In this document: one piece after another, positions 45,570 to 56,823 of the stretch
How positions within the stretch are numbered: the first letter of the stretch is position 1
Layout of the letters: each line of letters starts with the position of its first letter
NCBI GenBank assembly: GCA_001414485.1
Contig: LLEY01000119.1
Location: 1 to 64,000, forward strand
Source of the DNA: Calycina herbarum
Taxonomy: Eukaryota > Ascomycota > Leotiomycetes > Helotiales > Pezizellaceae
Length of the DNA stretch: 64,000 nt
Reading direction: 5' to 3'
Made by a program: the position numbers and the translations under genes
The notes under the pieces: generated by a model
The model's input: only the letters and a program-made list of their open reading frames with translations
What the model was told of the DNA's origin: nothing
Databases searched by the model: none

Positions 45570-45928
45570 TCACGAACTCGAGCCACTCCCTCCCTCCCCA
45601 TTCCCATCTCCCTTCTTAATCCCATCATTCGCCAACCGCTGATCCCTCAAAAAAAGCCTCTTCTTCCGCAACCTCTCAAGCTCACTCCTAATCTCATCCC
45701 TCTCAAACGGAATACGATTCGTTTGTTCGGGCTTGGGCCAGAAATCCGGCACCGAGAATTGCTTGTCGAGGTTCGTGCCGTAGTAGTACATCATTGCGAT
45801 GGGGAACATGATGTACATGCCGAACTAGAAGGTGGTATGTTAGAAGGGGATTAAGATGGAGGGGAGAGGTGGATTGGGAGACGGAAGGGGATAAATACTT
45901 TGAAAACTTCAAGGTTTGGACCTCCCAT
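45570..45928 (-). CDS. PET100: Cytochrome c oxidase assembly protein Pet100
   Basis: Exon 1 (45928-45899) encodes MGGPNLEVFK; after a 74-nt intron exon 2 (45824-45570) continues FGMYIMFPIAMMYYYGTNLD, VPDFWPKPEQTNRIPF and a charged helix RSELERLRKKR, in all 94 residues. The GGPNLEVFKFGMYIMFPI and YGTNLD...VPDFWP pattern is diagnostic of Pet100, a small single-pass inner-membrane protein needed to assemble complex IV. The C-terminus ends in a Gly/Ser-rich tail. The 10-codon first exon is easily missed by automatic prediction. Confidence 0.9.
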
Positions 45929-46313
45929 TTTGGCGGTTTGGCGAGGATCAAGTTGGGTGGTTTGTGGTTTGTATGATCTTCTGGGGCAATTGGAACTTGA
46001 TATTGAAATTCGGAGCGAAATCGTCCGATTCCGTATCATCACGTGTATTCAAAGCCCGAATTGATCCCTGCAAGTATGTACCGAGGCCCATTCGGATCCT
46101 CAAGCTTCCCCACGATTTCAACTTCACTTGAAGTTTGAATCACTTCTGCACCTCGTCTGAACAATAGCCATTATTCTATCTTACTTGAGACAATTCCGAA
46201 ATTGCGACTTGCAACAAAACTTTAATACTCCTCCTTCACTGCGTATAAAGATCCAAACGTCACACATATATATCTCACTTACCTATATATTACATTGATT
46301 CTTCTATTGCACA
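45929..46313. promoter_or_regulatory. Divergent promoter region of PET100 and the enoyl-CoA isomerase gene
   Basis: 385 bp shared by two divergent genes. A CACGTG-type core (TCACGTG) lies near 46039. No other element is recognised. Confidence 0.4.
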
Positions 46314-47224
46314 ATGGCGGATACAATAAAAGTCGAGTATAAAGGGAAGATTGCTGTAATCACGATAGACAATGAGAAGAAACTCAATGCCTTGAATCAA
46401 GATGGATATTACCAGCTTGCGAAATATATGAGAGAAGTAGCTACACACGATGAAGTATTCATCACGGTTCTGACAGGAAAGGGTATATAAATTTTATTCC
46501 ATTTCTCGAATTCATTAACTGACATGTGAACAGGTCGTTTTTTCTCCGCGTGAGTCTCCATAACCATTTCCCCCAAATGGTACTGACATCAGATCCCAGA
46601 GGAGCAGACGTAGCAATTAGTAACTCCCAGCCAGAAGGAACAGACGTAACCAAGCACTGGCTCCAAAACTTCGTCGCCCACAACCTAAACATAACCCACG
46701 CCTTCTACACCCACCCCAAAATCCTCATCGCAGCCCTAAACGGCCCCGCAATCGGTCTCTCCGCAGCTTTAATAGCATTCGCAGACTTCATATACTGCGT
46801 CCCCTCAACCTTCCTTCTCACCCCCTTCTCCAGCATCGGACTCGTGACCGAAGGCGGTGCCTCAAGAGCATTTGTTCAGAGATTGGGAATCAGTAAAGCG
46901 AATGAGGCGTTGATTATGAGTAAACGGTTGACGGCTGAGGAGTTGTTGCAAGTTGGGTTTGTGAACAAGATTTTTGAGTGTGAGAAGGGCGAGGATGAGA
47001 AGTTTCGGGGGTTGGTGTTTGAGGAGATTGAAAATAGACTTGGGGACCATCTTAATGGGGAGAGTTTGATAAAGATTAAAGCTTTGATTAGGAAGCCAGA
47101 GAGAGAGGTCATGGATGCGCAAGGTGTAGCGGAGGTGTTTGGGGGACTGGAACGGTTTACATCGGGGGTACCGCAGGAGGAGTTTAGGAAGATTGCTAGT
47201 GGTGAGAAGAGGCATAAGCTGTGA
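46314..47224 (+). CDS. Peroxisomal delta3,delta2-enoyl-CoA isomerase (Eci1-like)
   Basis: Exons 46314-46482, 46534-46549 (16 nt) and 46600-47224 give 269 residues. The crotonase fold shows NEKKLNALNQ, the oxyanion segment GKGRFFSAGADVAIS, and LNGPAIGLSAALIAFADFIY, followed by FSSIGLVTEGGASRAFVQRLG with the catalytic Glu in TEGG. The AGAD motif appears only with the acceptor at 46599, which fixes the small second exon. The C-terminus HKL resembles the HRL peroxisomal signal of yeast Eci1. The enzyme moves double bonds during beta-oxidation of unsaturated fatty acids. Confidence 0.88.
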
Positions 47225-47507
47225 TTTCTGTATCAAGGGGCGTTGTATTGGAAAGTAGTTCTTGGGCGAAGCTCGCAGGCTTTTTGGGATCGTCAGCATT
47301 ATATATCTGTATATTTTAGACAAGAGACGAAACGCTCACAGCTAAAATGAAAGGAAAAATAGCAGAGATCATTGTCCAGAAACCTGAACTGCGCCATCTT
47401 GATGAGCGACTTAAAAGTTTCACATACCATTAAAAAGATATCTTATACTCCAAACACCAAAGACACCAGTATCCTTCCCAGACTCCAAACTCCCAGTACT
47501 TGCGAAA

Positions 47508-48068
47508 TCAGTTTTCCTCTTTCAATCGACCCTCCTTCTCCATCTTCGCTGCTCTCTTCTCTTCGTCTCTCTTCCAATGGCTACCCTCTTCGTAATTCTT
47601 GCTGATTCCAAGGGCGTTTCTGAACTTGTCGTCCTGCTTGATCTTCGCCTCGGCCAATTCGTGCACTTGATGCATCTTCAGTCCCTTCGCATTTGGTCCA
47701 CCCCCTCTACCTCGTTCTAGTTCTTTGAGTAATTTCTTCCGTAAACCTTCGGTTTGGGTCTCGATCTCTTCTTCGTCAACACTATTTGATATTCGTTAGC
47801 TGTCTATTCGAAATTGAAAGCGTATGAGCATAACGTACCCCTCGTCTTCGAGCCTATCTCTCAATTCGAAGACTTCCAACTCCACAGCTCGCTTTCGGTC
47901 GTGTTCCAGAATATCTTTGTCTGGTTGTCTCGGTCGGTGCTTCATGCTATCGATGTCGGTGGAGTATGGTTTGCCTTGGTCGCGGGGTCGAAGGTGTGCG
48001 AGATTTCGTTGAACATAGCCAGAGGTTCCACTACCACGAGGGGTAGTAAGTCCAACGTTTGAAGACAT
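47508..48068 (-). CDS. CWC21: Pre-mRNA splicing factor Cwc21
   Basis: Exons 48068-47839 and 47781-47508 give 167 residues. The N-terminus MSSNVGLTTPRGSGTSGYVQ is the Cwc21/SRm300 signature that binds the spliceosome core; the cwf21 domain lies at ILEHDRKRAVELEVFELRD and VDEEEIETQTEGLRKKLL. The rest is charged and helical. Cwc21 sits near Prp8 in the NineTeen-related spliceosome. It is convergent with the isomerase gene (283 bp) and divergent from CDC123 (336 bp). Confidence 0.92.
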
Positions 48069-48404
48069 TATGAAGTGTATTCGGGGTATTTAGCTGCGGT
48101 AAGAAAAGGTGGGTTCTTGTTCTATCTCTGATGTTGTTTGTAGAAGTTGGAGAACTATCGCAATGAAATCATTTGGCTGGAAAAGGGACGACAGGGGTCC
48201 TTGTCGAAATAGTGAAGGCGGTGTGTTAAAGTGGGTCGGCAGAATTTGGAAATTGCCCCTCCTCTCGATTTTGTGACTCAATAGTGAATGTTGACCAAGC
48301 TTGAAGAGTTATATTTACTTCTTTTCTTGCGACTATTTTCGCTTCAAGAGTTCCTCAGCTTGAAAACTTCCTATCGCAGAATTTCGGTCTCCCCTATCGC
48401 CGCA
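48069..48404. promoter_or_regulatory. Shared divergent promoter of CWC21 and CDC123
   Basis: 336 bp between two start codons. No repeat or motif stands out. Confidence 0.4.
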
Positions 48405-49674
48405 ATGCCAGCTTTAGACTCTTCCGCAGAACCCCTCGAAGCACAGCCTTTAACCAGACTTCCCTTCGAGCCTATCTCAAGATCGCATATTCTTCATTGC
48501 TCATACGATTACTGGCATCCAAAGTACTACCAAAAATCAACTTCGAGTAAAAATATCGCATACTAACAGAGCTTGTAGATACCGATCATCAACCCTCAAA
48601 TCTCGAATAATTCCCCTGTCTCCCGCCTTCCTCACATACCTTCGCGAAGATGGTATAGTCCTTCCCCCGGAAGCAGCTATCCCTAACCCAAACACAAATG
48701 AAAATATATCAGGTGGCGATGGATGGGACGAAGACGAAGATGAAGACCCCTCCCTCAAATTTCCAGAAATACACCAAAAAATCAAAGATACAATCGCCGA
48801 GCTAGGAGGGCTTGTTGCGCCAAAACTCAACTGGTCCTCACCAAAAGATGCAACATGGATCAGCATGACAAAAAACAGCATGGAATGTGCGACTCCCAAC
48901 GATATTTACCTATTACTCAAATCCTCGGACTTCATTACCCACGATTTAGAACACGCGTTTGACGATTGCGCCGAGGACGAAACTCTGCGAAAGGAAGATA
49001 TAAAATATGTTTTAGTTTTAAGGAAGTGGTTCAAAGCCAACCCTTCTTGCGAATTCCGATGTTTTGTAAAGAAGAGGAGGATAATTGGAATTTGCCAGAG
49101 AGACCTAAATCATTTCGATTTCCTATTTCCCATGCAGCAGCAGCTCAGAGATACTATACTGGAATATTTCGACAAAACGATAAAGAACACATTCCCCGAT
49201 GATGATCTTGTTCTTGATATTTATATACCGGAACCATACGATAAAGTCAGACTTATGGATATAAATCCCTGGGCTCCACGTACCGATCCATTGCTATTCT
49301 CGTGGCTGGAGCTACTTACAATGCCTCTTCCTGCGCCACTACTTGGGGTTCCAGAATCCTCAGCGACTGCGCCTATCCAAGTTAGTAGCGATGAAGATAC
49401 ACAAGACGAAGATGTGGAAGAATTGGAATGGAAACCAGAGATCAGATTAGTCAAGAAAGACGACCCAGAAGCATACAGTTTTGCAAGTCCGCAATATAGC
49501 GCGCACAAGATACCCAAAGATGTGGTCGACGCAAGTTTAGGAGGCGAAAGTAGCATGAGAGAATTCGCAGAACAGTGGAAGAAAATGATGGATGGCGGAG
49601 AGCAGATGCAGACTGGGGGCGATGATGAAGAAAAGTCCAGTGATGATGGTGGAGATATTGCTGTGGAGTCATAG
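48405..49674 (+). CDS. CDC123: Cell division cycle protein 123 (eIF2 assembly chaperone)
   Basis: Exons 48405-48523 and 48579-49674 (55-nt intron) give 404 residues. D123 family features are seen: PRSS-like YRSSTLKSRIIPLSPAFL, an acidic insert (DGWDEDEDEDPSLKFPE), APKLNWSSPKDATWI, CEFRCFVKKRRIIGICQRD, and DIYIPEPYDKVRLMDINPWAPRTDPLLFSW with the ATP-grasp metal-binding DxNPW core. CDC123 promotes assembly of the eIF2 trimer. The C-terminal tail is acidic and disordered. An upstream in-frame ATG at 48288 was passed over because its extension has no family match. Confidence 0.93.
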
Positions 49675-50285
49675 CGAGAGTGAAGTCTCAAAAATAGCAT
49701 CAAATCCAACAACACCTTTACTTCTCTAAAATGTGTCATGGTAAAGTGCATTCCAAATCAATCTTTACTTGTTTTTGCGTCGGACTTAGTGGTCCAGAGA
49801 TTCAAAGTCGAAGTTCTATCGTCCGCTTCTTTCCTATGTAATTTGGGCTACCAAGCCAGTCTGGCAAGCGTCTAGCTCTGAAGAATATATACACCAAAAG
49901 AAAATATTCTAAAAGTTTGGGAGGATCAAACCAATTCGTCGAGATGGTTTCGGATAATTAAGTAACGAATGTCCTTCGTCCGAATTTCGTTCATACACTC
50001 CCCTTTCCTTGAACATCTCGAAAAGTTAATTTGATGAATGATTTTACGAAAGGATAAGGAAATAGCTCTGTCAAACGTAGCAAAACTTTGAACTCTATTA
50101 AAGATTATATACTCGGTTACGTCGAACCCAAAAGGTGGGGGTGTTCGGATCTCCGTTGATAAAGCTTTCATTTCAACGGCACCCAATGAACAACTTCTCA
50201 AATTGAGTATGCTTACTTGAGAATCTATAGAATTTATCACCTGCTTAACACAAACTTTCCAAGTTACTTTAAATATTACTAAAAC
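49675..50285. other. Intergenic region
   Basis: About 610 bp between tandem plus-strand genes. A 123-codon minus-strand open frame (50297-49926) shows no domain. Nothing else is recognised. Confidence 0.35.
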
Positions 50286-51574
50286 ATGGCTCAACAATTT
50301 CCGGGCGTGGCACTTGTCACTGGAGCAGCATCAGGTATTCCCATTTCACATATCTCACTCCAGCCTCTATTTTCTCCATTTATTTGTTTAAACTACGGCT
50401 AACGAAGATCTCTCACAGGAATCGGCCGCGCAACAGCCCTGGCCTTCGCAGCAGCGGGCTGCAAAAAGATAGCACTCAGCGATAGGAACCACGAAGGTCT
50501 CTTGGAAACGAAAAATGCCATTGATAAATCTTCAGATGCTGTGGCAATTGTACTTCCCACCGATATGCTTGATGAACATCAAATTAGCAAGATGGTGGAT
50601 GAGACGGTTAAGTATTTTGAGAGGGTGGATTATGCTGTTAATGCTGCGGGTAATTTACTTCCTTCCCATCTCACAAACTCTACTCTTCTCCTGTTTTAAC
50701 TATGCGAAGATTGAGTGACCTTTGATAGTTGGGAGCTGATGAATGAAATAGGAATATTGGGAAACAACGCCCCCTCAACCGAGACCTCCGCTTCCCAGTT
50801 TGACTTGATAACCAACATCAATTACCGCGGTACCTGGCTTTGTTCTCGTGCTGAAATTAGTCAGATGCAAAAGCAGGAGCCGTTGGAAGGGAAGAGTACG
50901 AGGGGGGCGGTGGTGAATATTGCTAGTCAGTTGGGGTTGGTGGGACGGAGGGATGCTCGTAAGTTTTTCCTTGTGTATGAGAGGGAGGGAGAGAGAGCGG
51001 GAAGGGGGGGAGGTATGGGCAGAGGTTGATGAGATGAGTTTTAATGGAAAATAGCGGCGTATTGTGCTAGTAAAGCTGCGGTTATTGCTATGACTAAGTG
51101 TGATGCTATTGATGTAAGTTGAGATGGTGAGAGATTGAGAGATTTTTGAGAAGGATATTCGGCTAACTTAGCGATCTTTAGTATGCACAACACAACATAA
51201 GGATAAATTGTGTTTGTCCTGGAGTTATTGCGTAAGTCTCTCTCCCATTCTCCCCAATATAACCCCATTCTCCTTCTCAAAACAACAAATGAGCGTACGT
51301 TTTCTCTAACATGATTTACAGGACCCCAATGACACAATCCGATCCCAGTTTTGCAGCTGCACTTCAACCTGCTATTGCCATAGCACCGATGAATAGAATG
51401 GGTACAGCCGAGGAGGTTGCAGCGGCTTGTTTATGGTTATGTGGAGATGGGGCGGGATTCGTTTGTGGGCATGCTTTGGTGAGTGTTTCTTTTCTTATTT
51501 CTTTCTTCTTGATTGATCCATGAACACTGACGGTTATCAAACAGGTTGTTGATGGTGGATATACCATAAATTGA
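50286..51574 (+). CDS. Short-chain dehydrogenase/reductase (SDR)
   Basis: Seven exons (50286-50334, 50419-50649, 50752-50958, 51055-51113, 51182-51231, 51322-51478, 51545-51574) keep phase and give 260 residues. Classical SDR features: cofactor loop TGAASGIG (split by intron 1), NAAG, the Ser of VNIASQLG, the catalytic YCASK (Tyr-x3-Lys), and CPGVIATPMT. The last exon of 30 nt encodes VVDGGYTIN. The NAD(H)/NADP(H) preference is not certain; the Asp of LSDRN after the first beta-alpha unit favours NAD. The substrate is unknown. Confidence 0.9.
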
Positions 51575-52111
51575 TTATTAGAAAGAATCCATGAGGAATG
51601 CTGAACGTCAACTCGCAAGTTAGATGTCAGGATTGTGGATTTGGACGTCAGGCGACAGGTGTCCTTGAATGTATATTATTCGGACTCAATTTATTCCTCT
51701 CAACCCGAGTTCCCAACGCGAGTTTCTCCGTCAATCATTGCCAACTTCCATTGGCCTTGTAATAGCCACACACGTGACAGCCCCCATTTCCGACTCCTAC
51801 TTTTCCCGGAGGAAATCAGCACACGACCATTTGGGCATGGGAAAGGTACCCGAAAGCTACGAAGTGGTAGTATCAAGTGGATTAAGACTGGAATATTGAT
51901 CTGAAAATACCATCAACTCGGTATGGTGCGGCATACCAAAAATTCCTTTTGCGGACGTAAGAGAGGGCCCGTGTCGGAAGTTGTCGGGTTTGTACGTATA
52001 CGAGCTTATGACTCTTTATTATGCCAAGTATAAGTAGGAAAATCTTCGTTTGTTTGCCAAATACATGCCATAAGTGTGCAGAGTTAATATTCTCCAATTA
52101 AGACAGCAGAA
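51575..52111. other. Intergenic region
   Basis: About 540 bp between the SDR and SnoaL-like genes, both on the plus strand. No gene or repeat recognised. Confidence 0.4.
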
Positions 52112-52937
52112 ATGAGTTTACCATTACAAAAACAACCAATTGAGGAAGTGAAGAAATGGGTTGAAGCGGTAGATTACTCTTTTCCCCTTCAATATTTTAC
52201 GACTATGTTCTTCTACATCCTTTGGAGTTATTCTTGACCTATTCAAAGCTAACAAACAAATGCAGCTTCAAAAATCGCTGGACACATGTTCAACGGACTC
52301 GCTTCATAAATTCTTCGTGCCAACGGCACGTTTGACTTTTGGGGATAATGAGACGTTGGTTGGACTGGAAAATATGATTTCTGTAAGTTCCTTTGACTTT
52401 CTTATTAGTAAAGAGCAGTCCGGTCCATGAAAGATTTTCAGAGGACAGTCTCTATCTAGGAAGCCTCATTTGTCAACTTGATACGATTAGAAATATTATT
52501 CGAGGGTATTTGGGAGAGTGGGAAGTTCAATGCCTCTACTATTCCAGAGAATCTCAGACAATAACCCTCTCGTGCACTTAGTATATTCTCCCCATCCTCC
52601 CTACCACAACTAATATGATCAGTTCTTCAACGGAATCTTTCCCCTAATTTCTTCAATGCAACACAACCTCCAAAGTTTTGATGTAATCAACGATAAAATC
52701 TACTTCACTGGATCCATGACTTTTATTGTTGCGGGTGGTGCTGAGAAAAAGGAAATTTCCATTCCGGCGGCGGCGGTTTATTATTTACTTAGTGAAGAGG
52801 AGAGTGTAGGGAAGGGAACGACTGTTTTGAAGGAGTCGGAAATCTATGCGGATTTGGGCCCTCTGTTTGGGAGGGTTGGGGAGGTGCAGGCTTTGGGGAA
52901 GAACCTGAAGGAAGAAGCTGGTGAGGAAGGCCAGTGA
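52112..52937 (+). CDS. SnoaL/NTF2-like small protein
   Basis: Exons 52112-52168, 52266-52382 and 52623-52937 give 162 residues. The pattern HKFFVPTARLTFGDNETLVGLENMIS plus FFNGIFPLISSMQHNLQSF and DKIYFTGSMTFIVAGG fits the cone-shaped SnoaL/NTF2-like fold used by polyketide cyclases and small stress proteins. The C-terminus is Glu-rich. The 240-nt second intron is long for this genome and may hide an unrecognised exon. A short tandem repeat encloses the stop codon. Its neighbour SDR is on the same strand, but a shared pathway is only a guess. Confidence 0.65.
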
Positions 52938-52955
52938 GGCCAGTGAGGCCAGTGA
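52929..52955 (+). repeat. Three tandem GGCCAGTGA units at the stop codon
   Basis: Three exact copies of the 9-mer; the first contains the TGA stop of the SnoaL-like gene, and later copies hold the same stop in frame. Confidence 0.85.
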
Positions 52956-53407
52956 GGGAAGCGAGAATTTTCTTGGTGTTGCTGTTCGTTCCTTCCCTTC
53001 TTCCCTCCTTTCTGCGGGCGCGCTAGTGAGCTCTCTCGCAAGGAGACAATCAACCTCCCCTCTCCAACTTCCGTCCTCCGCCTTCCGTCCCCCGTCTTGC
53101 GTCTAACTCTCTCTTCTGTTTCCAATCATTGGGTTCGCTTTCGGCCGCCTGCTGTCTCTAGCAGACTACTGCGCACGTTCTCCACACGCAAGGTCTGGCT
53201 ATAGGCCATCAAGATCGACTCTGTCTGCAACCTCGAGCGGCTGGTATTTCAATCAAACACCACCTGCTCACCTGATCACCTGCTCACCTTCCACTTCTGG
53301 TCCCAAGGACTTTAACTCGCGCCGTCACCAAACTTTGAACCTCAGCCACTCCCAACCTCAGCTTCGCCCTCGACCCAGTCTTCCTTTCCAGAGACCAGGT
53401 TCCCATC
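52938..53407. other. Intergenic region
   Basis: About 470 bp, GC-richer than nearby DNA, upstream of the SUMO-motif protein. Likely its promoter and leader. No other feature. Confidence 0.35.
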
Positions 53408-55373
53408 ATGGTTGTGACGGGAGCTGCTGGCTCGGAAATCGAGATCCGTCTTCGAAAAATAACTGGAGGCGCACCGCCGGGGGAGCCAATTTATTTTGAC
53501 GAATATGCTTCGGCTGCTAAAAGAAACGACGGTTATGACAAGGTCAAGGACGGAGAACACAAAATTACAATGACACGGCAAATAATTCCAGAGAATGCCA
53601 GGTACGCCATAGAAGTCACTTTGAAGAAGGGATTCTGCCGTGGAAAGTACAAGTACGGCCGCTTTGGTCTTACCGTTGAAGATCTAAATTCCAAAGTTAG
53701 ATTCGTCACCGTCCAGTGGGTTGACTTCGAACTTGGGGATGCTCCTTTGGAAGAAGACTTAGAGGCTGTTTTGTCTCATGTTCCACAGGCAGTTATAAAT
53801 GGGGAAGTGCGGGACGAAGTTGAGCTTTCCTTTCAAAGCCTATCTCTGGGTAAGATTGCGAATCCATTTTGAGGTCATTTGCTGATTGAAAGGATTCAGA
53901 TGAGACGCTAGACCCCGATAGTGGTGGAAATGGAAATGAATCAAGACGGGAAAGCGGGATACTTGTCTGCTTATCTCGTTTTAGCGAGAGGATTAGCAAG
54001 CCAAGGAAATCAAAGCATTTTGCTAAAACGATGGCACGCTACGAAGAACAACTTGCGACGGGAAGTGACACTTTTGCTAAGTCCCAAGAGGTTAGTGAAA
54101 AAGATCTCAGAAAAAGAGGAATATCACACGAAACAAGGTAGGAACGCTTCACTAAACACAAGCCCCCTTCTGCTGACTGGAACTTTGCAGCTTGACAGGT
54201 GGTAACTTGTCGTCAGCACCTTTGCAGAAACCAAATCAGAGTTATGTTTCAGCAAAGTTTATTGAACGCCGTCACTGCAAATTCGTTTTGCATACCTCTG
54301 GTAAGAGCGGTTGAAACCCCACTTTCACTGGTCTAATTTGATCTCAGATTATCTTGAACGACAAAATATGCGCAAAACTCCGATACCCCTAGAGCTGTAT
54401 TCTTGGGGCTGTTTGAAATACCCGGAGAAGCAACGGTGCTTTAGAGCACTTCAGGTACGTTTTATTTCCCCACATGCTGTGGCAACCACCTGTAACAACA
54501 TTGCTAATTTGTACAAAGGAACAAGATAAGGAGTTTGTACTACAGCGCCAACTTCTCGAGGCTGGCCCAAATGCAAATCACGAAGCTATTCGGCAGCAGC
54601 TCTTTCATGAAGGCGATTTTCCAAGACGTTGGCTCCCTTGGACATTACACATAACCGAGGCGAGGCAAAACCTATATGAGACTCTTCAGGTTTGTCTCTT
54701 CTCAGTCACCCAGATGGAAGACTAATATGTATAGAAACGGATATTGTGCTTTAAAAAGGGTGAAAACCCCCCAGAGGACTCCCCAAATACGCCTCCAAAC
54801 ATCCGAAACGATGATTCACCAGAGAACAATGAGCGAACCAGGTCCGCCAACATCAAGAAGGAGAACCCAGAAACCCCCGCTATAATATCTCTCGACTCTG
54901 ACTCTGAAGACGAACCCATTCTAATTGTTCGAGATGACGCCGTAAAATTGAAGCCATTTGTTCCAGCCTTTTCGAATAACGAGGCTGCCAACCGATCAGG
55001 CAATGCTCGAAACAAGCCCATTGATCTTGAGGTTGACGACATCGACACTCCATCTGCCAGCAAAAATATCAATCAGAACCGCACAATCAAGAATGAACCA
55101 ATCGATCTAGATGCATTTGTTTCGCCACCACCACATTCAAACCTTGCGAGGGTAGGTTCGAACACAATTAAGCGGGAGGAAGGGGCCAAAAATACGACTG
55201 GAATCAAGAGAGAATACGAAGAAAGTCAGGCGGCAGAGTTGGAAAAATTGAAGGAAGAGGATGATGATTTAACGATGGAACTGGAGTTGATTGCAAAAGA
55301 GAGAGAACTTCGACAAAAGAGAAGGGTGAAAAGAGCAAGAATTTCCGCTATCGAGGGCACTCAACGAAGCTAA
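53408..55373 (+). CDS. Nuclear-looking protein with four SUMO consensus sites and SIM-like motifs
   Basis: Six exons (53408-53849, 53900-54137, 54191-54300, 54348-54454, 54519-54689, 54735-55373) sum to 1707 nt, 568 residues. The N-terminal 150 residues form a compact beta-rich region (VTGAAGSEIEIRLRKITGG, YDKVKDGEHKITMTRQI) that I think is a fungal uncharacterised domain. The C-terminal 210 residues are disordered and acidic with IISLDSDSEDEPILIV, a classic SUMO-interacting motif next to acidic Ser residues, two PIDLE/PIDLD motifs, and four psi-K-x-E sites: IKKE, IKNE, IKRE, IKRE. It ends with a Glu/Arg coiled coil and a basic KRRVKRAR. No enzyme motif is seen. Function unknown. Confidence 0.75.
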
Positions 55374-56823
55374 TTTGGTGAAGCAAGAAGCTGATTGTTC
55401 ATCGACTTGGGGAATTTAGGTGTGGGACTTGGCTTCTGTTTTGCTTTTCATCGTCGTTATCACACTTTCATTTGTCTCCCCCATTTCGGAAATGATTGCA
55501 AGTTTTGCTACTATAAAAACTAGCTCAGAATTCACTAGGACAGGACACCGAAAGTGCCTTTGCTGCACAAATTTGTGTTCAAGACGCAACAATAAAAGCA
55601 AGATAAGATCATGAACGTCTGAAGTGAAGTTATTTCTGCAAATATGATCAGCTGGGAGATGTGTTTCCAAAGTTTGATACAATGAGTTGACGATCAATGG
55701 ATTCTTTGAACTTGATTTACATACTTTGATTATTTTACGAACATTTATATTCACCAGCTATTATTCATCTATTGTGATTTTTTCTACATACCCGAACTTT
55801 GCTTAATTAATTCAATTATTCTACTTCTTTAGAATAATATTGTAGAGTAGATGATTTTCAGATAAAGACTCTTTCAGATTCTTCTCTTTTCTCGCCTAAA
55901 CTTCGTTCTATCAATATTATTACTCTAATTGTTTTAAATAATATTATTTACTAGACGTTGTTCAGATAAGAATTAGTTACTTTAATCAGCTTCTTTCTCT
56001 GAATTTTGCTTGCTTTACTTGATCATTCTAGAAAATTTCAAGTAATATGATTTATAGAACGAAATTCAGGCGAATGCTAATTCTCTTGTGAAATTAGTAT
56101 GTAGCAACTTCACTTGATAAATTCAATTATCCAAAGCTTCTTGAATAATTCTGCTTACTAGACGTTTTTCAGATAAAATCTCTCTCTTAAAGGTCTCTGA
56201 ACATAGTTTAACTATCTCCATTACTAAGAATTCTTAAATAATGTTACTGTGATTTGGAGAAAATAGCGACTCAACACTGGTTACTGCGGCTACGCACCTG
56301 TCAACTTATCATGATGACCCGAGTAAAGTGTGAGCGAACAATTTGTAACTCGTCTGCCCTCTGTCTTAGCAGTCGGACTCTTGATTCGCTTTTGGGTGTG
56401 TGAAATGACACATTGAGTCTTGGGGTTCGTGAAACAGGTGCAACCTACTACTACTGAAAAACCGCCATTGCCTGCTTGGTCTCGAAATTATTTGCACTTC
56501 TAAAGGGGGTCCAAACAGAGACAGAGTTCAATAGTAAACTGATCAATGAGTCTACTGTTGGAAATGATTAGCAAAAAGCCGAAACATATGCCAAGTGAGA
56601 ATGACGGGCTTTTATTCTAGACAGAAACTAGTAGAGCACTGTTATCATTCTCTGATTATATTATAACAGAAGATCCAAAATAAAGTCGCTCGGACATGAT
56701 AACTATTATGCTTGCTAACTAGGTCCTAAGCTATTCATTTCTTTTGAAGTAGTAGTCTGATTGGCTCGTTCTACATTTGGGGAAGAAAGTACACTAAGCC
56801 ACACGACCTTTCTCGCCATTGAA
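55374..56823. repeat. AT-rich gene-free region with degenerate repeats
   Basis: About 1.45 kb. A motif near TACTAGACGTTNTTCAGATAA recurs at about 55950 and 56155, with a partial copy near 55853 (GATGATTTTCAGATAAAG); ATTCAATTAT precedes two of them. No gene recognised. Probably mutated repeat DNA. Confidence 0.5.

Noticed and set aside
48288..48404. Upstream ATG for CDC123
   Set aside because: The added residues match nothing in the D123 family and lie in the likely leader of a divergent promoter.
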